Assembly: GCA_934661375.1 (NCBI GenBank)
Contig: CAKUJH010000056.1
Location: 1 to 14,376, forward strand
Direction: 5' to 3'
Source of the DNA: an uncultured Victivallales bacterium
GTDB lineage: Bacteria > Verrucomicrobiota > Lentisphaeria > Victivallales > UBA1829
Length of the DNA: 14,376 bases
Within the stretch, counting starts at the first letter, position 1, and every line of letters starts with the position of its first letter. A program made the translations under genes and the position numbers. Of this stretch, positions 7,903 to 14,376 are shown in pieces. The notes under the pieces are model-generated. The model ran no database searches and was not told the origin of the DNA. It saw only the letters and a program-made list of their open reading frames with translations.

Positions 7903-7938
7903 GGGTTAAGGTTCAGTTAAACCGTGCGAACGGTTTTA

Positions 7939-10900
7939 TCACATGATGGCGCCGATATTCTTGAAGAATTCCATGCGTTTGGCGGCATCTTTTTCCGCCT
8001 GGGCGTAGAGTTCTTCCGCCTGAGCGGCGTTGGTCTTCATCAGGGATTTGTAGCGGCCTTCGCTGCGGATGAATTCCTGGAAGTTGCCCGGCGTGGCTTT
8101 GACATCCCAGCTGAACGGTTTTTCAGCAGTCGGGTTGTAGCGGTAGAGCGGCCAGTAACCGGCTTCGACAGCGCGTTTCTGCTCGGTCTGGGTCTTGCTC
8201 ATGTCAATGCCGTGAGCGATACAGGGAGCGTAGGCGAAGATGATGGACGGCCCATTATAGGCTTCGGCTTCCTGGAAGGCTTTCAGCACCTGGTTGCGGT
8301 CTGCGCCGAGGGACACGGACGCGACGTACACATAGCCGTAGCTCATGCACATGAAGCCCATGTTCTTCTTGTAGGTCTTTTTGCCGCCCATGGCGAATTT
8401 GGCAACAGCAGCCGTCGGAGTGGACTTGGAAGCCTGTCCGCCGGTGTTGGAATAAACTTCGGTGTCGAGGACCAGAATGTTGACATTCTTGCCCTGGGCA
8501 ACGACGTGGTCGATGCCTCCGTAACCGATATCGTTCGCCCAGCCGTCGCCGCCGAGGATCCACACGGACTTGTCGCAGAAATAATCAGACAGCTCGTATG
8601 CTTTCTTGAGGATCGGGCAGTCACAGCCTTCGAGTTCCTTGGCGATAGCCGCTTTGGCGGCATTCTGCGCTTCGACAGCTTCCGGAGTCTTGGAGTTGTC
8701 CCAATGGCTCATCGCGGCATTGAGGGCGTCCTTGAGCGCGGCGGAAGGTTTGTCGCTGGCGAGGATTTCTTCGACGTTCTGTTTGAGGAGAGCGCGGTTC
8801 TGATCAACCGCCAGTCTCATACCGAAACCGAATTCCGCATTGTCTTCGAACAGGGAGTTCGCCCATGCCGGACCGCGGCCGTCTTTGTTCTTGGTGTACG
8901 GGATGGTCGGGAAAGTACCGCCGTAGATGGAGGAGCAGCCGGTGGCGTTCGCGATCATGACGTTTTCGCCGAACAGCTGGGTCATCAGTTTCACATACGG
9001 GGTTTCACCGCATCCGGCGCAGGCACCGGAGAATTCAAACAGCGGTTTGCGGAGCATGGCGCCCTTGACCGTGTTCGGGGAGTTTTTGCCCAGAACGTTG
9101 TCAGCGGTGGAATCGAAGAATTTTTCGTTTTCGTTGGCACCGGCGGCGCGTTCGGCTTCAAGCGTGGACCAGGTCAGAGCCTTGTTTTCCTTCTTGGACA
9201 TCGGGCACTGGTCAAGGCAGACGCCGCAGCCGGTGCAGTCTTCGATGTAGACCTGGATCGCGAACTTGTAGTTGTCATCCTTCGGCACCGGATCTTTGGT
9301 GCGGAAGGTGGCAGGAGCTTTCGCCAGTTCAGCCGTGGAGATCAGTTTCGTGCGGATGGCGGCATGAGGACATGCCATGGCGCAGAAGCCGCACTGAATG
9401 CAGTTTTCGAGATTCCAATGCGGAACGCGCGGAGCAACACCGCGTTTTTCCAGACATGCCGTGCCAGTCGGCAGAGTGCCGTCGACGGACATGGCGGAAA
9501 CCGGAACGCTGTCGCCTTCGTTGTGCATCAGCGGTTCGATGATGTTCTTGGCAAACGCATCGGCATGATCCGGAATCATTTTCGGCGGGGTGTAGTGCGG
9601 AATGCCGTCCAGAGACGCCGGAACAGGCACTTCATGACAGGCTTCAACTGCGGCGTCAACCAGCGCGTTGTTCATATCGACAACGTCCTGACCTTTTTTG
9701 CCGAAAGTCTTGGCGTTCATGGCTTTCATGCCTTCGTACGCTTTGTCGAACGGAACAATTCCGGAGACTTTGAAGTATGCCACCATCATGACGGTGTTTG
9801 CGCCTTTACCGCGCAGACCCGGCATTTTCTTGATGATTTCTTCCGCGTTGATATTGTAGAATTTGATCTTCTTGCTGATGATCGTTTCCTGCATGTCGCG
9901 GGTCAGGTGGTTGAACACTTCGCTGTCCGGATAATGGGAGTTCAGCAGGAAGGTTCCGCCTTCTTTGATGCCTTTCAGCAGGTCATAGCGTCCGATGTAG
10001 GCAGCCGTGGAGCAGGACACGAAGTCCGGGCTGGTGATCAGGTAAGTCGACTTGATCGGGCTGTCGGAGAAACGCAGATGCGAGCAGGTCAGACCGAAGG
10101 ACTTCTTGGAGTCATAAGCAAAATACGCCTGCGCATGTTTGTTGGTGTACTGACCGATGATTTTGATCGAGCTCTTGTTCGCGCCGACGGTACCGTCGCC
10201 GCCCAGACCGTAGAACATGCAGTTCGTGGTGCCGGCAGGTTCGGTGACGATGTGTTCATCAACGGACAGAGAGGTGTTCGTGACGTCGTCGGTGATACCG
10301 ATGGTGAAGCCGTGGAAGCCCTTCTTTTCGAGGTGCTTGTAGATAGCGAGAACCATGGACGGGGAGAACTCTTTGGAGGACAGACCGTAGCGTCCGCCGA
10401 TGACGTAGATGTCATTGTTGTCGATCGCGACTTTGACATCGAGGTACAGCGGTTCGCCGAGTGCACCCGGCTCTTTGGTACGGTCGAGAACCGCAACGCG
10501 CTTGACGGTTTTCGGCAGAACGGCTTTGAAGGCGTCCGCGAAGAACGGACGGTACAGACGGACTTTGACCAGTCCGTATTTGGTGCCGCGGGTCTTGTTC
10601 AGATAGGTGATGGCTTCTTCGATGGTTTCACAGGAGGAACCCATGGAGACAATCACATCGGTGGCGTCTTCCGCGCCGACATAGTCGAACAGGTGATACT
10701 GACGGCCGGTCTTGGCGGCAACTTTGTCCATGTATTCCTGCACGATGGCGGGGGTGGCGTTGTAGAATTTGTTGACCGTTTCACGGCCCTGGAAGTAAAC
10801 GTCGCCGTTCTGTGCGCCGACTTTGCAGATCGGTTTATCCGGACGCAGAGCGCGTTCGCGGAATTCCTGAATGTACTGCGGTTCGACCAGAGAAGCAATG

Positions 10901-11466
10901 GTTTCGTAGGGGATTTCTTCGATCTTGTGGAGCTCGTGAGAAGTACGGAATCCGTCGAAGAACTGCAGGAACGGAACTTTTGCCTTGTAGGTGGAGAGGT
11001 GCGCAACCAGTGCGAGGTCCATTTCTTCCTGAACGGAAGCGGCGGAGAGCATCGCAAAACCGGTGTTGCGGCATGCCATCACGTCCGAGTGGTCGCCGAA
11101 GATGGCGAGGGACTGGCACGCCAGAGCGCGGGCGGTTACATGGAAAACAGTCGGCAGCATTTCGCCGGCGATTTTGTACATGTTCGGGATCATCAGGAGC
11201 AGACCCTGGGAAGCAGTGTACGTGCTGGTGAGAGCTCCGGCCGCAAGCGAACCGTGAACTGCACCGGCAGCACCGGCTTCAGACTGCATTTCGGCAACAG
11301 AAACTTCCTTGCCCCAGATGTTCTTTTTGTGCTGGCTTGCCCATTCGTCGACCCATTCGCCCATGGTGGACGACGGGGTGATCGGGTAAATGGCTGCTAC
11401 CTCGCTCAGAGCGTAGGCAACATGTGCGGCGGCGTAATTGCCGTCAACGGTAATTTCTTTTCCCAT
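7939..11466 (-). CDS. nifJ: Pyruvate:ferredoxin (flavodoxin) oxidoreductase, single-chain homodimeric type
   Basis: An 1175-residue protein, full length for the family, also called por/PFOR. It oxidises pyruvate with CoA to acetyl-CoA and CO2, reducing ferredoxin or flavodoxin in the cytoplasm. Domains in order are: the pyruvate-binding N-terminus (YPITPSSTMGEWVDEW, TYTASQGLLLM); the central region; a ferredoxin domain with two 4Fe-4S sites, CIQCGFCAMACP (Cys689, 692, 695, 699) and CTGCGVCLDQCP (Cys744, 747, 750, 754); and the thiamine diphosphate domain. In the last, the proximal cluster ligands are Cys816, Cys819, Cys844 and Cys1082, and the cofactor motif is GDGWANDIGYGG (from 973). All twelve cluster cysteines are present, so the enzyme should be active. 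The ATG has AAAGGAGT about six bases upstream. The gene contains no TTA, CTA or TCA codon, consistent with strong codon selection. It has its own promoter and terminator. Confidence 0.98.
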   Translation of the reverse strand: MGKEITVDGNYAAAHVAYALSEVAAIYPITPSSTMGEWVDEWASQHKKNIWGKEVSVAEMQSEAGAAGAVHGSLAAGALTSTYTASQGLLLMIPNMYKIAGEMLPTVFHVTARALACQSLAIFGDHSDVMACRNTGFAMLSAASVQEEMDLALVAHLSTYKAKVPFLQFFDGFRTSHELHKIEEIPYETIASLVEPQYIQEFRERALRPDKPICKVGAQNGDVYFQGRETVNKFYNATPAIVQEYMDKVAAKTGRQYHLFDYVGAEDATDVIVSMGSSCETIEEAITYLNKTRGTKYGLVKVRLYRPFFADAFKAVLPKTVKRVAVLDRTKEPGALGEPLYLDVKVAIDNNDIYVIGGRYGLSSKEFSPSMVLAIYKHLEKKGFHGFTIGITDDVTNTSLSVDEHIVTEPAGTTNCMFYGLGGDGTVGANKSSIKIIGQYTNKHAQAYFAYDSKKSFGLTCSHLRFSDSPIKSTYLITSPDFVSCSTAAYIGRYDLLKGIKEGGTFLLNSHYPDSEVFNHLTRDMQETIISKKIKFYNINAEEIIKKMPGLRGKGANTVMMVAYFKVSGIVPFDKAYEGMKAMNAKTFGKKGQDVVDMNNALVDAAVEACHEVPVPASLDGIPHYTPPKMIPDHADAFAKNIIEPLMHNEGDSVPVSAMSVDGTLPTGTACLEKRGVAPRVPHWNLENCIQCGFCAMACPHAAIRTKLISTAELAKAPATFRTKDPVPKDDNYKFAIQVYIEDCTGCGVCLDQCPMSKKENKALTWSTLEAERAAGANENEKFFDSTADNVLGKNSPNTVKGAMLRKPLFEFSGACAGCGETPYVKLMTQLFGENVMIANATGCSSIYGGTFPTIPYTKNKDGRGPAWANSLFEDNAEFGFGMRLAVDQNRALLKQNVEEILASDKPSAALKDALNAAMSHWDNSKTPEAVEAQNAAKAAIAKELEGCDCPILKKAYELSDYFCDKSVWILGGDGWANDIGYGGIDHVVAQGKNVNILVLDTEVYSNTGGQASKSTPTAAVAKFAMGGKKTYKKNMGFMCMSYGYVYVASVSLGADRNQVLKAFQEAEAYNGPSIIFAYAPCIAHGIDMSKTQTEQKRAVEAGYWPLYRYNPTAEKPFSWDVKATPGNFQEFIRSEGRYKSLMKTNAAQAEELYAQAEKDAAKRMEFFKNIGAIM

Positions 11467-11534
11467 GTCAACTCCTTTTAACTTAGGTTACAGGTATATT
11501 GTAATATAATATGAAATTTACCTGAATTCCTGAC

Positions 11535-11563
11535 AAAATACACCGCAAACCCCGGTTTGTCAA
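11535..11563 (-). promoter_or_regulatory. Predicted strong promoter of the pyruvate:ferredoxin oxidoreductase gene
   Basis: On the minus strand a consensus -35 TTGACA (11558-11563) and a -10 TATTTT (11535-11540) have an ideal 17-base spacer. The expected start near 11528 gives a leader of about 60 bases. That leader contains CAGGTA (minus strand, 11519-11524) and its complement TACCTG (11491-11496), a weak inverted repeat. An overlapping alternative pair, TTGTCA with CATATT, lies slightly downstream. Confidence 0.6.
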
Positions 11564-11580
11564 ATCATGAACCGGGTTTT
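11547..11580. repeat. Inverted repeat bracketing the oxidoreductase -35 box
   Basis: CCCGGTT (11551-11557) and AACCGGG (11570-11576) are perfect 7-base complements 12 bases apart, with outer AAA/TTT pairs beyond one mismatch. The 12-base centre contains the TTGACA box. It could be a repressor or activator operator. Read on the plus strand it also resembles a weak terminator, since TTTT follows. Confidence 0.5.
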
Positions 11581-11777
11581 AAATCAAGTTTTTGGCGGTT
11601 TTGTGGTCAAGGACGCCGCCGCCAAAAGCCGGAAAAAACGTAAATTCCATAAAAACGCAATTCTGTTTTGAGCGAGGACAGTGTATGGAAAAGCTGTTGT
11701 TTTCACCCTCTGCGGTCTTTTGGCAGTGCCGTCCCGAAACACGAATATGTTTTTTTCTGTTTTTCATTTTTCATCTC

Positions 11778-11807
11778 TTGATTTTTCGGATGAAAAAATT
11801 ATATTAT
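11778..11807 (+). promoter_or_regulatory. Predicted promoter toward glmM
   Basis: A -35 TTGATT (11778-11783) and a -10 TATTAT (11802-11807) have an 18-base spacer. The start near 11814 would give a glmM leader of about 250 bases. A closer alternative is the TAATATATT stretch at 12018-12026, but I see no good -35 for it. Confidence 0.4.
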
Positions 11808-11862
11808 AGAGTCGCAGTTTTGCACATTCAGTCTTTTGAAGTAATGAACAAAGGAGAGAACC

Positions 11863-12063
11863 ATGTGTGAAATTGCATCGTCTGCTGACGTTTTGAACCT
11901 GATTCCACTGTCTGAATTTTTATGCGTCTTTTCAGGACGCATGACGTTCATCTTTTTTTCTGCCGGAACAAGGATTTATTCCCGTTGGAACTCCGAAGGC
12001 CGAAATTCGGTTTGGCATAATATATTCACTGTGAACCAATGGTCAAAAAAGAAAGGCTTGTAA
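11863..12063 (+). CDS. Doubtful 66-residue leader ORF abutting glmM
   Basis: In its favour: a near-perfect Shine-Dalgarno AAAGGAG (11850-11856) sits six bases before ATG 11863, a promoter lies about 55 bases upstream, and the TAA stop (12061-12063) directly touches the glmM ATG, an arrangement that allows translational coupling. Against it: the product (starting MCEIASSADVLNLIPLSEF) resembles no family I know, and its composition and codons (for example a TTA) are unlike the neighbours. An internal hairpin ATGCGTC (11922-11928) / GACGCAT (11936-11942) is followed eight bases later by a T-run. It may be a regulatory leader rather than a functional protein, or chance. Confidence 0.3.
   Translation: MCEIASSADVLNLIPLSEFLCVFSGRMTFIFFSAGTRIYSRWNSEGRNSVWHNIFTVNQWSKKKGL
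12000..12035. repeat. Two short palindromes just upstream of glmM
   Basis: CCGAA-A-TTCGG (12000-12010) and TTCAC-T-GTGAA (12025-12035) are each perfect 5-base inverted repeats around one base. Their centres are 25 bases apart and they flank the AT-rich TAATATATT. They may be operators or small RNA hairpins. Confidence 0.35.
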
Positions 12064-13416
12064 ATGACAAAACTTTTTGGTACAGACGGAATCCGGGGCA
12101 AAGCGAATCAATATCCGATCACACCGGAAATTGCGCTGTGGACGGGAAAAGCTATTGCCCGGTATTTCATGCGCAACGGCAACAGCACACCGCGGGCAGT
12201 TCTCGGAAAAGATACAAGATTGTCCGGATATATGCTCGAAACAGCGTTGACCAGCGGTCTGGTCAGCATGGGCATGGACGTGTTCGAGATTGGTCCGCTG
12301 CCGACCCCCGCCGTGGCACATCTGACGAAATCCATGTGCGCGGATTGCGGGATCATGATCACCGCCTCGCACAATCCGGCTTCGGATAACGGGATCAAGA
12401 TTTTCGACAAGGACGGGTACAAACTTCCAGACGAAGTCGAGGACCAGATCGAGGCTGATATTCTGCAGATGATCCGCGGCGAAAATCTGGAGCAGTCCGA
12501 TAAGATCGGAAAGGCTTTCCGCATTGATGATGCCCGCGGACGCTACATTGAGTTCGCAAAGAGTTCAATCCGCAATAATTCGCTTTCCGGCATCCGCGCA
12601 GTTCTGGACTGCGCGAACGGAGCCGCCTATTACATCGCCCCCCTGATCCTGAAGGAACTGGGGGTGGAACTGATCCGCACCGCGACCTCGCCGGACGGCA
12701 GCAACATCAATGAAAAATGCGGAGCCATGTACCCTCAGAACATGCAGCGTCTGGTCAGGGAATATAAAGCAGATATCGGAATCTCGCTGGACGGCGATGC
12801 CGACCGGGTCATTTTCTCCGACCACCTCGGGAATATCGTCAACGGGGACCGGATCATCGGGCTTTGCGCGCTGGATTACAAGAAACGGGGACGCCTTTCC
12901 AATGATACGGTCGCGGTTACCTGCATGAGCAACATGGGGCTGATCGAATCCATGAAGCAGGCAGACATCAAGACGGAAATCACGCAGGTCGGCGATCGTT
13001 ACGTGATCGACAAAATGAGGGAATTGAATCTGAACCTCGGCGGTGAGCAGTCCGGGCATCTGATCTTCCACGACTACGCCACGACCGGAGACGGTCTGAT
13101 TTCGGCGCTTCACGTCGCGCGGGTAATGAAACGCGAGAATAAAACACTTCACGACCTGGCATCCGGCTTTATGACGGAATTCCCTCAAATTCTGAAAAAT
13201 ATCCCTGTGGCTGAAAAGGTCCCGCTGCGGGAACTGCCGGAAGTGCAAGCAAAAATTGAACAGGCCCGGAAGTCTCTTGGTGATTCCGGCAAGGTGATGG
13301 TCCGGTATTCCGGTACGGAAAAGAAGTGCCGTGTCCTGGTCGAGGCCCGCAAAAAAGAAGATGCCGAGTTCTGGAGTAAAACGATTTGTGCTGAAATTGA
13401 AAAGGCGCTTGCATGA
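12064..13416 (+). CDS. glmM: Phosphoglucosamine mutase GlmM
   Basis: A 450-residue cytoplasmic alpha-D-phosphohexomutase that converts glucosamine-6-phosphate to glucosamine-1-phosphate for UDP-GlcNAc, peptidoglycan and lipopolysaccharide synthesis. It begins KLFGTDGIRG, the GlmM N-terminus. The phosphorylated serine is Ser102 in TASHNP (100-105), the Mg2+ loop is DGDADR (243-248), the sugar-binding loop is GEQSG (327-331), and the phosphate-binding loop is RYSGTE (414-419). The last is followed by KKCRVLVEA where many GlmM have PLxRVM. The usual length and full motif set make the call firm; GlmM is preferred over PGM/ManB by the GTDGIRG and SDNGIKIF context. The ATG has AAAGG seven bases upstream. 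Its TGA overlaps the next gene's ATG (ATGA), so the two are translationally coupled and probably act in one pathway. Confidence 0.95.
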   Translation: MTKLFGTDGIRGKANQYPITPEIALWTGKAIARYFMRNGNSTPRAVLGKDTRLSGYMLETALTSGLVSMGMDVFEIGPLPTPAVAHLTKSMCADCGIMITASHNPASDNGIKIFDKDGYKLPDEVEDQIEADILQMIRGENLEQSDKIGKAFRIDDARGRYIEFAKSSIRNNSLSGIRAVLDCANGAAYYIAPLILKELGVELIRTATSPDGSNINEKCGAMYPQNMQRLVREYKADIGISLDGDADRVIFSDHLGNIVNGDRIIGLCALDYKKRGRLSNDTVAVTCMSNMGLIESMKQADIKTEITQVGDRYVIDKMRELNLNLGGEQSGHLIFHDYATTGDGLISALHVARVMKRENKTLHDLASGFMTEFPQILKNIPVAEKVPLRELPEVQAKIEQARKSLGDSGKVMVRYSGTEKKCRVLVEARKKEDAEFWSKTICAEIEKALA

Positions 13417-14270
13417 TGTTTGAATATTTTGACACTGAAATTCCGGCTGCCATGGCTCCGCTGGATTGTTTGAAAGATATGCGGGATCTGGAATTCGGCA
13501 TGGGGGCGTGGGGCGATTTTATCACAGAAAGATGGAGTGCGGTCCCGTTTCTGAAAAGAGTTTCCGCCGCTTTGTTTCCTTCTGCGCTTCTCCTGGAAAC
13601 GCTGCGGGAAATGCCCAATGGATTTCAACTGTACGGGAAAGACGGCAGGCTGCTTGCCGAGGGGGGCGATGGCAGGAAAAGTCTTACGGTCGATGGCGAC
13701 TCAATTTTGATTCAATATCCATGGGACGTGCTTGCCGTCCATGAAAAGATTTTGTCAAAGGCGGGTTCCTCACGATCATCGGGAAACATCCGTGAAGGCG
13801 CTGTAATCGACGGGACTGTGATGCTCGGAGAAAATTCCGTGCTGCTGCCGGGCGTATTTATCGAGGGCGTCGCGGTCATCGGGAAAAACTGCCGGATCGG
13901 TCCGAATTGCTGTCTGCGCGGCTGTACTTTCATCGGCGACAACTGCCACATCGGACAGGCGGTCGAGATCAAGAATTCCATTCTGATGCATCACGTCGCT
14001 GTGGCGCATTTGAGTTATTTCGGTGATTCGGTCATTTGTCCGGATACGAATATCGGCGGCGGCACGATCGCGTCCAATTTCCGGCATGACGGCAGAAATC
14101 ACAGATCCATGGTCAATGGCGCATTGGTGGAAACCGGCCGCAGAAAATTCGGAACCGTGATCGGTCAAGGTGTCCATATCGGCATCCATACATCCATCTA
14201 TCCCGGACGCAAGATATGGAGCGGCGCTGCCACGCTCCCCGGGGAAATCGTCAGGAAAGATATTTGCTGA
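13413..14270 (+). CDS. GlmU-like left-handed beta-helix acetyltransferase without the uridylyltransferase domain
   Basis: 285 residues. From about 120 onward it is a hexapeptide-repeat beta-helix (IREGAVIDGTVMLGENSVLL and following) closely matching the C-terminal acetyltransferase half of GlmU, especially the archaeal type. It shows EIKNS with Lys187, AHLSYFGD with His199 (presumed catalytic base) and Tyr202, and NIGGGTIASNFRHDG with Asn222. The predicted reaction is acetylation of glucosamine-1-phosphate by acetyl-CoA. QYPWDVLAVHEKIL (about 99-112) resembles the junction found after the nucleotidyltransferase domain in archaeal GlmU. Only about 100 residues precede it, with no LxxGxGTRxxP-type nucleotide loop, so the UTP-using step must be done elsewhere. 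Coupled to glmM by ATGA; a second ATG three bases on is an equal alternative. Other sugar-phosphate acyltransferases remain possible. Confidence 0.8.
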   Translation: MMFEYFDTEIPAAMAPLDCLKDMRDLEFGMGAWGDFITERWSAVPFLKRVSAALFPSALLLETLREMPNGFQLYGKDGRLLAEGGDGRKSLTVDGDSILIQYPWDVLAVHEKILSKAGSSRSSGNIREGAVIDGTVMLGENSVLLPGVFIEGVAVIGKNCRIGPNCCLRGCTFIGDNCHIGQAVEIKNSILMHHVAVAHLSYFGDSVICPDTNIGGGTIASNFRHDGRNHRSMVNGALVETGRRKFGTVIGQGVHIGIHTSIYPGRKIWSGAATLPGEIVRKDIC

Positions 14271-14376
14271 AGAAACATTTGCCAAGTGCGGTATTGCCCG
14301 CGCGCGCCGACCAGCCGATGAATCAGATTTACACCTACTCCTGCTGGTTCATCATCAGCGTGTGGGATTACTATTG
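14264..14376 (+). CDS. Start of an unidentified gene (3' end cut off)
   Basis: An open frame begins at TTG 14264, overlaps the preceding stop by seven bases and continues to the window end. AGGAAAG (14253-14259) is at a suitable distance for that TTG; the in-frame ATG at 14318 has no clear ribosome site. The visible residues include LLKKHLPSAVLPARADQP and then MNQIYTYSCWFIISVWDYY. I do not recognise the family. By position it would be the third gene of the glmM operon. Confidence 0.45.
   Translation, partial: MLKKHLPSAVLPARADQPMNQIYTYSCWFIISVWDYY

Larger units (their letters stand above)
11467..11862. other. AT-rich divergent intergenic region, no convincing protein gene
   Basis: About 400 bases lie between the oxidoreductase start and a possible leader ORF; glmM begins 597 bases away. 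The region holds the minus-strand promoter, the inverted repeat over its -35 box, a perfect 9-base inverted repeat TTTTGGCGG (11590-11598) / CCGCCAAAA (11619-11627) with a 20-base loop and no T-tail, and a plus-strand promoter at 11778-11807. Short open frames here (for example ATG 11684 after GAGG) are rich in Phe and lack any family resemblance, so I do not call them. A structured 5' leader or small RNA cannot be excluded. Confidence 0.5.

Noticed and set aside
7919..7936. Small hairpin after the oxidoreductase stop as a terminator
   Set aside because: It has no T-run on the minus strand; the stronger hairpin at 7862-7902 with six T is the terminator.
7924..11481. 1185-codon open frame on the plus strand opposite the pyruvate:ferredoxin oxidoreductase
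   Set aside because: It is codon-aligned antisense to a gene with every expected motif and exists only because TTA, CTA and TCA are avoided there. Its product is His/Arg/Phe-rich and shows no domain.
11579..11767. 62-codon minus-strand frame in the intergenic region
   Set aside because: No ribosome site or conserved motif, and it lies in sequence that looks regulatory.
11592..11870. 92-codon plus-strand frame before glmM, with an internal ATG at 11684
   Set aside because: Low-complexity, Phe-rich, AT-driven sequence; no family resemblance, and the predicted plus-strand promoter lies inside it.

Overview
The window looks like chromosomal backbone from an anaerobic, fermentative bacterium of moderately high GC. 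I see no insertion sequences, phage genes, CRISPR arrays, tRNAs or rRNAs. The single-chain pyruvate:ferredoxin oxidoreductase points to anaerobic pyruvate metabolism. The membrane pyrophosphatase carries the K+-dependent, Na+-type residues common in gut anaerobes. Shine-Dalgarno sites are clear and promoters resemble sigma70 boxes. From the mix of genes I lean to the PVC/Lentisphaerae (Victivallales-like) group, but that is inference from remembered protein style, not from a search.

Layout, left to right. (1) 1-1915, minus strand: a TPR-repeat protein followed after 18 bases by a MoxR-type AAA+ ATPase that runs off the left edge; these form one operon. (2) 1951-2004: a compact divergent promoter region whose two -10 boxes overlap. 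It serves the TPR gene (minus) and mnmE (plus). (3) 2033-5942, plus strand: mnmE (tRNA U34 modification GTPase), then hppA (ion-pumping pyrophosphatase) with its own promoter. (4) 5962-6047: two hairpin terminators between converging genes. (5) 6093-11466, minus strand: a clan GH-D (GH36-like) alpha-galactosidase-type enzyme and, upstream of it with its own promoter and terminator, the 1175-residue pyruvate:ferredoxin oxidoreductase. (6) 11467-12063: a 597-base AT-rich divergent intergenic region with promoters in both directions, inverted repeats and a doubtful leader ORF. (7) 12064-14376, plus strand: glmM (phosphoglucosamine mutase), a four-base-overlapping left-handed beta-helix acetyltransferase resembling the C-terminal half of GlmU, and the first bases of a third overlapping gene.

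The genes fit three themes. The first is energy conservation: pyruvate oxidation to acetyl-CoA and reduced ferredoxin, and recovery of PPi energy as an ion gradient. The second is sugar supply: alpha-galactoside hydrolysis in the cytoplasm. The third is cell-wall precursor synthesis: GlmM makes glucosamine-1-phosphate, and the next gene probably acetylates it with acetyl-CoA, a product of the oxidoreductase. No clearly new system such as a defence island is visible. The most notable points are the residue pattern suggesting a dual Na+/H+ pump with a signal-like N-terminal extension, a GlmU-like protein lacking the uridylyltransferase domain, and several symmetric promoter arrangements.
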